A DNA stretch of 20,961 nt from SFTH01 sp963643985 (GTDB lineage: Bacteria > Bacillota > Clostridia > Christensenellales > Aristaeellaceae), in NCBI GenBank assembly GCA_963643985.1, contig CAVINP010000030.1, positions 1 through 20,961 of the forward strand, given 5' to 3'. Each line of letters begins with the position of its first letter. Position 1 is the stretch's first letter. The position numbers and the translations under genes are program-made. Shown piece after piece: positions 15,797 to 20,961 of the stretch. The notes under the pieces are model-generated. The model searched no databases, was not told where the DNA came from, and saw only the letters and a program-made list of their open reading frames with translations.

Positions 15797-16518
15797 TTCT
15801 CTTCCTCCGCGGCCAGTGCCTGCAGCCGATCATAAAAGAGATGCCAGATGCCCGTATCCGGCGGCAGGGCGTGCAGGGCGATCCTCTCGTGCGTCGTTGG
15901 ATGCCCGAGGGTCATCTCCCACGCCCAGAGCGCAATCTGCCGCCCCGGCACGCCGTGGCCGTAGCGCATGTCGCCCCAGAGCGGATGGCCCGCATGGGCA
16001 TGCTGCACGCGGATCTGGTGGCTGCGGCCGGTAAAAAGTTGCACCTGCGACAGCGTGAGGCCGTCCCGGACCGCCAGCGGCTGCGTCAGGAGCCGCGCTT
16101 GCTTGCCACCCGCTGTCCCTCGGGGCACGACGCGGACGTTGCCGCTCTTCGGATCCTTGAGCAGACAGTCCTCCAACTGCATTTCCCCGGGGCAGACCCC
16201 CTCGAGCACAGCCAGATAGCGCCGATCCTGCGCGTGCGTGCGAAAGCTTTCGCTCAGGCGCGAGGCCGCCTTGGAGGTTCGCGCAAAGACCATCACGCCG
16301 CCTACCGGCCGGTCCAGACGATGCACCAGCCCCAGATAGGCTGCGCCGGGCTTGGCAAATTTCACACGGATGTATTCCTTTAATATGCTCAGCAGGTCGT
16401 CATCGCCCGAGCTGTCGGCCTGCGAGGGCAGGTTCGGCGGCTTCACCACCGCCAGCAGGTGGTTGTCCAGATACAGCACGGGGATCTCGTATGCGCCGTG
16501 CCTGATCACGTCCGACAT
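15793..16518 (-). CDS. RluA-family pseudouridine synthase
   Basis: A 241-residue cytoplasmic enzyme that converts uridine to pseudouridine in rRNA or tRNA. The catalytic motif HRLDRPVGG is at 66-74, with Asp69 as the active-site residue. KPPNLPSQAD and the later FTGRSHQIRVQHAHAGHPLWGD pattern, both typical of the family, are also present. There is no S4 domain, unlike RluD, so it resembles the short RluA/TruC-like members; the target base cannot be named. The ATG at 16518 is chosen because CGGAGG lies eight bases upstream; a GTG ten codons further out lacks a ribosome-binding site. No good promoter is visible upstream, where the repeat element begins only 52 bases away. Confidence 0.92.
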   Translation of the reverse strand: MSDVIRHGAYEIPVLYLDNHLLAVVKPPNLPSQADSSGDDDLLSILKEYIRVKFAKPGAAYLGLVHRLDRPVGGVMVFARTSKAASRLSESFRTHAQDRRYLAVLEGVCPGEMQLEDCLLKDPKSGNVRVVPRGTAGGKQARLLTQPLAVRDGLTLSQVQLFTGRSHQIRVQHAHAGHPLWGDMRYGHGVPGRQIALWAWEMTLGHPTTHERIALHALPPDTGIWHLFYDRLQALAAEEEK

Positions 16519-16570
16519 GGTGGCTGCCTCCGTTTCGCTTTTGTTCACGGTTTCATGAGGGATAATTCAC

Positions 16571-16848
16571 TAAGGATACACTGATTAAATGAGGTGGTAA
16601 GCTGAGCAGTGAATTTTGCGAAAGCAGTCGCCGCACTGCTGCGTCCAGCAGCGGCGACCAGCTCGCGCAGCGATTTGAAAAATCGCCGCGACGCTGCTGA
16701 AGACTCTGCTTTGCAGAGGCTTCAGTGCGTGTCTAGACGCAATTGCAAAAATCGAAGGTTTACTGGAGGTAAATCAAGAATTTTGCAAGAAGCGGATAGC
16801 GCAAAAGGCACGCTCAGATTCGCCGCCGAATTAATCAGGGGATCCTTA
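16571..16848 (+). repeat. Dispersed structured repeat element, copy B (complete, MITE-like)
   Basis: A 278-base non-coding element opens with TAAGGAT (16571) and closes with ATCCTTA (16848). The ends form imperfect terminal inverted repeats of about 50 bases, sharing TAAGGAT, TGATTAA, CTGAGC and TTTTGCG in the same order. The TA at each end could be the duplicated target of an IS630/mariner-like insertion. Inside are four hairpins: 16627-16658 (GTCGCCG...CGGCGAC), 16659-16696 (top arms GCGATTT/AAATCGC), 16697-16725 (CTGAAG...CTTCAG) and 16743-16788 (TTGCAAAA...TTTTGCAA). No transposase is encoded; open frames across it are not protein-like. Confidence 0.82.
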
Positions 16849-16950
16849 ATCCCGCCTTCCCCGATGCTTTCTATTATCCCCTTTGAGACGGCGGCTGTCA
16901 AGCGCCGACGTGTTTGCCATATTAAATTTGCTTCCGTGACACGCAGGGGC
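16849..16950. other. Unassigned intergenic stretch
   Basis: This is the part of the 16519-17029 gap that lies between the repeat element and the promoter. I see no gene, terminator or repeat in it. Confidence 0.5.
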
Positions 16951-16979
16951 TTTACGAGCAGGGAAAAATATTCTATAAT
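16951..16979 (+). promoter_or_regulatory. Sigma-A-type promoter of the anti-sigma/sigma operon
   Basis: A -35 TTTACG (16951-16956, four of six consensus bases) and a perfect -10 TATAAT (16974-16979) are spaced by 17 bases. The leader to the ATG at 17030 is about 45 bases. No SigB-type promoter (GTTTAA...GGGTAT) was seen, so autoregulation by the encoded sigma factor is not evident. Confidence 0.75.
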
Positions 16980-17029
16980 AAATAATGGTATTTTAGGGGG
17001 AATTTTATCTTCTGTGAAGGAGCATACCC

Positions 17030-17404
17030 ATGCGGGAAGTGGAACTGAAGCTGCCGGCCCAGCGCAGCATGATGCTGGTGATCCGTCTGACCACGGCGGG
17101 TGTGATCGCGCGTGCAGGTCTGGGCGTGGATCGCATGGACGATGTGAAGATGGCGGTCGAGGAGGCCTGCTCCTGCCTGATGTCGGGCGGCGCGTCCGGC
17201 ACGCTGAGGCTGCGCTTTGCCGAAGAAGACGGCAGCCTGCTGATACGCATCTGCTCGGACGACGGCTGTGCCGCCCCGCAGGCCGATCCCGACGAACTGC
17301 AGGTGGAAAAGTGCATTCTGGAGGCGCTGGTGGACGGCGTGACGCTGCATGTGCAGGATGCGGCCGTGCGCGGCGTGGAGCTGCGCGTTGCAGCGGGGGC
17401 GTAG
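17030..17404 (+). CDS. Short RsbW/SpoIIAB-like anti-sigma factor, degenerate ATP site
   Basis: A 124-residue protein that resembles the GHKL ATPase fold of RsbW and SpoIIAB, which bind and hold SigB-type sigma factors. The match rests on DDVKMAVEEAC at 37-47, on the general strand-helix pattern (LRLRFAEEDGSLLIRI), and on its place directly before a SigB-family gene. It is shorter than RsbW (about 160) and SpoIIAB (about 146). The N-box, normally EAxTNA, reads EACSCL here, so the Mg-binding Asn is replaced by Cys49, and the usual DxGxG motif is replaced by SDDGCA. Kinase activity is therefore doubtful, while sigma binding could remain. AAGGAG precedes the ATG. Confidence 0.72.
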   Translation: MREVELKLPAQRSMMLVIRLTTAGVIARAGLGVDRMDDVKMAVEEACSCLMSGGASGTLRLRFAEEDGSLLIRICSDDGCAAPQADPDELQVEKCILEALVDGVTLHVQDAAVRGVELRVAAGA

Positions 17405-17410
17405 AAAAAG

Positions 17411-18142
17411 ATGCAGGCGAATGAGACCCTGCGGCTGATCGGGCACTACCGCGAGACGGGCGACAAATCCCTGCGCGATGCGGTGGTGGAGGGGCATCTC
17501 TACATTGCCCGCATCATTGCGCTGCGCTTTTCCGGGCGCGGCGTGGACTATGACGACCTCTATCAGGTGGCCGCGCTGGCGCTGGTGAAGGCACTGGAGC
17601 GCTTCGATCCCGGGCGCGGCGTGCAGTTTGACAGCTTTGTCACGCCCGCGATGGTCGGCGAGGTGAAAAACTACTTCCGCGACAGGTCCCGTCTGATCCG
17701 TCCGCCGCGCGGCAGCCTGGAAACCTCCAAACGCCTGTCGCGGCTCATTGCGGATCTGACGCAGGCACTGGGCCGGTCGCCGCGCGTGGATGAGCTGGCC
17801 GAGGCTGCGTCCCTGCGCGAGGACGAGGTGCTGGAAGCGCTCGAGGCAGCCGCGCCGATTGCCTCGCTCAACGAGGAGACTCAGGAGGGCGACGGCAGCG
17901 AGCTGTATACCCTGTTGGGTGCGGAGGAGACGGGCTATTCGGACTTTGAAAAGCGTGATATGCTGGAGCGTGCGCTGGCAAAGCTGCCCGAACATGAGCG
18001 CGAAATCATGCGCCTGCGCTACTTTGAAAACCTGCCCCAGCGGGCCGTGGCCGAGCGGCTGAATATCTCCCAGATGAGCGTCTCGCGCAGGGAAAGAAAT
18101 GCGCTTTCGGCATTGCGGGAACTGATCAACAACGAAAGGTGA
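17411..18142 (+). CDS. SigB/SigF/SigG-type RNA polymerase sigma factor
   Basis: A 243-residue group 3 sigma-70 factor. Region 2 is clear (YDDLYQVAALALVKALERFD, then GVQFDSFVTPAMVGEVKNYF and RDRSRLIRPPR). Region 3 includes LGRSPRVDELAEA. Region 4 ends in the helix-turn-helix LPQRAVAERLNISQMSVSRR. The GEVKNYFRD signature is typical of the SigB/F/G group of stress and sporulation sigma factors; which one it is cannot be decided, since the anti-anti-sigma gene (rsbV or spoIIAA) that normally precedes such pairs is missing. The start lies six bases after the anti-sigma stop, with only a weak AGAAAAAG before it, so translation is probably coupled to the upstream gene, giving matched amounts of the two proteins. 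Confidence 0.9.
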   Translation: MQANETLRLIGHYRETGDKSLRDAVVEGHLYIARIIALRFSGRGVDYDDLYQVAALALVKALERFDPGRGVQFDSFVTPAMVGEVKNYFRDRSRLIRPPRGSLETSKRLSRLIADLTQALGRSPRVDELAEAASLREDEVLEALEAAAPIASLNEETQEGDGSELYTLLGAEETGYSDFEKRDMLERALAKLPEHEREIMRLRYFENLPQRAVAERLNISQMSVSRRERNALSALRELINNER

Positions 18143-18152
18143 TATAAATCGG

Positions 18153-19337
18153 ATGAAATGGATTGCAAGTGCCGCATTCGGCATGGAAGGCATGACCGGG
18201 CGTGATCTGAAGCGTCTGGGGGCGAAGAACGTAACCGTCATGGATGTGGGCGGTGCGATGTTTGAGGGCGAGTTTGAGGACGCGTTCCGCGCCAATCTCC
18301 GGCTGCGCACCTGCGACCGCATCATGCTGGTGATGACCCAATTCGAGGCGCATTCCTTTGAGGATCTCTTTCAGGGCGTGAAGGCCGTCGACTGGGCAGC
18401 GCTCATGCCGGAGGATGCACGCTTCCCCATCCGCGCCAAGTGCGTCAAGTCTCAGCTGATGAGCCCGTCGGACGTACAGAAGATCGCCAAGCGTGCCATG
18501 GTCGAGCGCATGAAGGCGGCCTACGGGCGCAGCTGGTTTGACGAGACGGGGGCACTGTTTCAGATCGACATTTCCATCCGCAACGATATCGTGACCGTGT
18601 GCGTGGACGCCTCGGGCGAACCGCTCTCCAAGCGCGGCTACCGCACATGGAACGGCGAGGCGCCCATCCGTGAGACGCTTGCGGCGGCGCTGATACTGCA
18701 GAGCGGCTGGCATCCGTGGCAGCGGCTCTACGACCCCTGCTGCGGCACGGGTACGCTGCTGATCGAGGCGGCCTTCATTGCGCTGGGACGCGCGCCCGGA
18801 CTGACGCGGGACTTTGCCATGGAAGCCTGGCCCTGCGTGCCGCACGAGGAACTGCGCAGGATCCGCAGCGAGGCCAAGGTGAAATACGAAGAGACCTCCA
18901 AGCGCGAGATCCGCATTGCCGGCTCGGACATCAACCCCGAGGCCATAGAGCTGGCGCAGCGCCACGTGAAGCAGGCGGGTCTGGCCGGACGCATACAGCT
19001 GGAAGTCAAGGACCTGCGCGACGTGACGCTCACGGGTGAGCCGGGCGTGTTCGTGGCCAATCCGCCCTACGGCGAACGTCTGGACAACATCCGCGCCGCC
19101 CATGCCGTGGCGCGTCAGCTGGGCAAGCTGCAGGAGCGCAACGAAGGCTGGGCGCTCTGCGCGTTCTCGGCGGACATGGGCTTTGAGCGCGAGTACGGCC
19201 GCCGGGCCACGCGCCGCCGCCGCTACTACAACGGGCGCATCGAGTGCGAATACCACATCTTCGAGCCGGGTCTGCCGGATACCGGCAAGGAATGGGCGCA
19301 CAATCATCGAAAAGCTACGCGAGGTGAAAAGAAATGA
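18153..19337 (+). CDS. THUMP-domain class I SAM-dependent RNA methyltransferase (RlmL/YpsC type)
   Basis: A 394-residue cytoplasmic enzyme of the N2-guanine 23S rRNA methyltransferase group. A ferredoxin-like and THUMP RNA-binding region covers about 1-165, with the family ending SKRGYRTWNGEAPIRETLAA. The Rossmann methyltransferase domain follows, with the SAM-binding motif DPCCGTGT at 194-201, GSDINPEAI at 257-265 and the catalytic NPPYGERL at 303-310. The length fits the single-domain Gram-positive form, not the fused Escherichia coli RlmKL. It starts ten bases after the sigma factor gene, with AAGGTGA upstream, and its stop overlaps the next gene by four bases. Confidence 0.93.
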   Translation: MKWIASAAFGMEGMTGRDLKRLGAKNVTVMDVGGAMFEGEFEDAFRANLRLRTCDRIMLVMTQFEAHSFEDLFQGVKAVDWAALMPEDARFPIRAKCVKSQLMSPSDVQKIAKRAMVERMKAAYGRSWFDETGALFQIDISIRNDIVTVCVDASGEPLSKRGYRTWNGEAPIRETLAAALILQSGWHPWQRLYDPCCGTGTLLIEAAFIALGRAPGLTRDFAMEAWPCVPHEELRRIRSEAKVKYEETSKREIRIAGSDINPEAIELAQRHVKQAGLAGRIQLEVKDLRDVTLTGEPGVFVANPPYGERLDNIRAAHAVARQLGKLQERNEGWALCAFSADMGFEREYGRRATRRRRYYNGRIECEYHIFEPGLPDTGKEWAHNHRKATRGEKK

Positions 19338-20961
19338 AACCTATCTTCAATAAAACGCCGCTCACGCCCAACACGCTCTCTCCCCTGCCGCTGGGCAGCA
19401 TCCGTCCCGAGGACTGGCTGAAGGACGAGCTGAGTATGCAGGCTGCGGGGATCACCCGCGACTTTGCCGCCGTCTGCCCGGAGCTTGCCGAGGACGGCGC
19501 GTGGCAGATCGCCGCGGACGGTGACTGCACCCGCGCGATATACTATCTGGAGGGTCTGATCGCGCTGGGCTGGACGTTGGGCAATGAGGAAATCATCGGC
19601 CGCGCCCAAAAGAGCATCGATTGGATACTGCTCAGCCAGCGCGAGGACGGCTGGTTCGGCCCCGAGGGCAATGAGGACTACTGGCCGCTGATGCTCGCGC
19701 TGCGCGCGCTGCGGCTGTACTTCACCGCCGCGAATGACAAGCGCGTGCTCGTGCTGATGGATCGCTTTTTCAAGTATGAATATCAGAACCTGAGGACCCG
19801 CCCGCTCAAGGAACTGGCGGTTGCCCGTGGCGGCGAAAACATGGAAATCGCGCTCTGGCTGTACAACATCACAGGGCAGAAATACCTGATCGAACTGTGC
19901 CGCCGTCTGCGCGAACAGACGCTGGACTGGCCGAACTTTTTCCATACTTTCCCGACCGTCGCACCCATGAACAAGTCTCAGAAATGGGAACGGCTCTGTG
20001 AAGCGCTGGAGGAAGAAAAGGACGAACCGCTTTGCGGTGAAAAGCGCCCCTACTTCCACAGTCAGTACCACCTCACGCAGGGCGTCAATGTGGCGATGGG
20101 CTTAAAGACACCCGGCGTTATCAACCTGTTCAAGAGCGGCTTTAAGGAGCAGGGGGGCTTCCACTTCGGCGTGGAGAAGCTGACCAAGCATCACGGCCTG
20201 GCCAACGGCCTCTTCGGCGCGGACGAGCACCTGAACGGTGCCAATCCCACGCAGGGCACATCGCTTCAGGCGCTGGTCGAGTTGATGAACACGCTCGAGA
20301 CGCTCATCGGCATCGGCGATTTCGGCGCAGAACCGTTTGACCTGCTGGAAAAGCTCGCCTACAATGCGCTGCCCGCGGCGTTCTCGCCGGATATGAGGCA
20401 TTACCAGCGCATTCAGCAGGCCAATCAGATCAAGATATCCGATGAGCCGCGCAAGTGGTACAGCGCAGGCAATGACGCGAACCTCTTTATTCCCGCGCAT
20501 CCCGACCCGGACGGCGCGGCGTGCCATCAGGCGTGGCCGAAGTTTACTTCTTCGCTCTGGTATGCCACGAATGACGGCGGCCTGTATGCCGCGAGCTACG
20601 CGCCCTGCACCGTGCGCTGCGCGCTGGACGGCAGTCCCGCACGTCTGCGTGTATCCGGCGGCTATCCCTTCATGCAGACCGTCGAAATCGCCGTGACGCT
20701 GAAGAAGAGCGCTGAATTCCCGCTGTATCTGCGCATTCCTTTCTGGGCACGTCAGGCGATGATCTATCTGCCCGACGGCGAAATCATGCAGGTACGCGCC
20801 GACGAGTGCGCCTGCGTGCGCCGCAAGTGGTCAAACGGCGATGTGCTGCGCCTGGAAATGCCCGCCGTACCGCGCATCACGCGCTGGTATCATCAGTCGG
20901 CCGCCATCGAGGTCGGCCCGCTGCTGATGGCGCTGCGCCCCGAGGCCGCATGGTATGAGAC
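19334..20961 (+). CDS. GH127/DUF1680-like protein lacking the usual zinc ligands (3' end outside the window)
   Basis: At least 542 residues, cut by the window edge. It belongs to the DUF1680 family, which includes GH127 beta-L-arabinofuranosidases. Matching blocks are LPLGSIRPEDWL near the start, DGWFGP, WPLMLALRAL, GVNVAMGLK, DEHLNGANPTQGTSLQ, LAYNALPAAFSPDM, HQAWPKFTSSLWYAT and GGLYAASYAPC. There is no signal peptide, so it should be cytoplasmic. From memory of the family, the active site uses a Glu-x-Cys motif and a Cys-Cys pair to hold zinc, one Cys acting as nucleophile. Here these positions read Ser-x-Gln and, before HQAWPKF, Pro-Asp. A classical mechanism is thus unlikely. The ATG has GAGGTG seven bases upstream and overlaps the methyltransferase stop (ATGA). 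Confidence 0.8.
   Translation, partial: MKPIFNKTPLTPNTLSPLPLGSIRPEDWLKDELSMQAAGITRDFAAVCPELAEDGAWQIAADGDCTRAIYYLEGLIALGWTLGNEEIIGRAQKSIDWILLSQREDGWFGPEGNEDYWPLMLALRALRLYFTAANDKRVLVLMDRFFKYEYQNLRTRPLKELAVARGGENMEIALWLYNITGQKYLIELCRRLREQTLDWPNFFHTFPTVAPMNKSQKWERLCEALEEEKDEPLCGEKRPYFHSQYHLTQGVNVAMGLKTPGVINLFKSGFKEQGGFHFGVEKLTKHHGLANGLFGADEHLNGANPTQGTSLQALVELMNTLETLIGIGDFGAEPFDLLEKLAYNALPAAFSPDMRHYQRIQQANQIKISDEPRKWYSAGNDANLFIPAHPDPDGAACHQAWPKFTSSLWYATNDGGLYAASYAPCTVRCALDGSPARLRVSGGYPFMQTVEIAVTLKKSAEFPLYLRIPFWARQAMIYLPDGEIMQVRADECACVRRKWSNGDVLRLEMPAVPRITRWYHQSAAIEVGPLLMALRPEAAWYE

Noticed and set aside
16609..17424. Plus-strand open frame across the repeat element and the anti-sigma gene.
   Set aside because: It starts inside the non-coding element, crosses the promoter, and then reads the anti-sigma gene in the wrong frame.

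Overview
This window is GC-rich and densely packed. It looks like a chromosomal segment of a Gram-positive bacterium of the class Clostridia (Bacillota). The reasons are the Firmicutes-type gene order secD-secF-recJ-rel-dtd-(MBL hydrolase)-hemZ, purine-rich Shine-Dalgarno sites before almost every gene, a SigB/SigF/SigG-type sigma factor beside an RsbW-like protein, and a lipoprotein with a Gram-positive-style lipobox. The genus cannot be told from this sequence.

Layout. Positions 1-145 are the right end of a dispersed repeat element. It runs into the 3' end of an AraC-type regulator (132-1079, minus). That gene is divergent from an FliB-like lysine N-methylase (1231-2334, plus). A bidirectional terminator at 2343-2369 separates the methylase from a long minus-strand housekeeping block read from right to left: RluA-type pseudouridine synthase and a small holin-like membrane protein (16518 to 15434); secD and secF behind a near-consensus promoter and ending at a terminator (15429 to 12454); then recJ, rel, dtd, an MBL-fold hydrolase, hemZ, a lipoprotein cyclophilin, a cytoplasmic cyclophilin, an Apt-like phosphoribosyltransferase and a DUF3089 esterase-like protein (12294 to 2372). 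Genes in this last block mostly sit within a few bases of each other or overlap by ATGA, so most are probably co-transcribed.

At 16519-17029 the strand switches. This 511-base gap holds a complete second copy of the repeat element (16571-16848) and a good sigma-A-type promoter (16951-16979). The promoter drives a plus-strand operon: a short, degenerate RsbW-like protein, a SigB-family sigma factor, a THUMP-domain rRNA methyltransferase of RlmL type, and a GH127/DUF1680-like protein that runs off the right edge.

The most interesting signals are four. (1) The repeat element has imperfect terminal inverted repeats and TA ends. Between its two copies, six of seven substitutions in a 44-base hairpin are three compensatory base-pair changes, and the next hairpin has unrelated arms in each copy but is still a hairpin. 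(2) SecF carries two long Thr/Glu tracts in its extracytoplasmic part. (3) The GH127-like protein appears to lack all four zinc/nucleophile positions of the family. (4) The RsbW-like protein lacks the N-box Asn and has no RsbV partner nearby.

I saw no tRNA, rRNA, CRISPR array, transposase or phage structural gene in the window.
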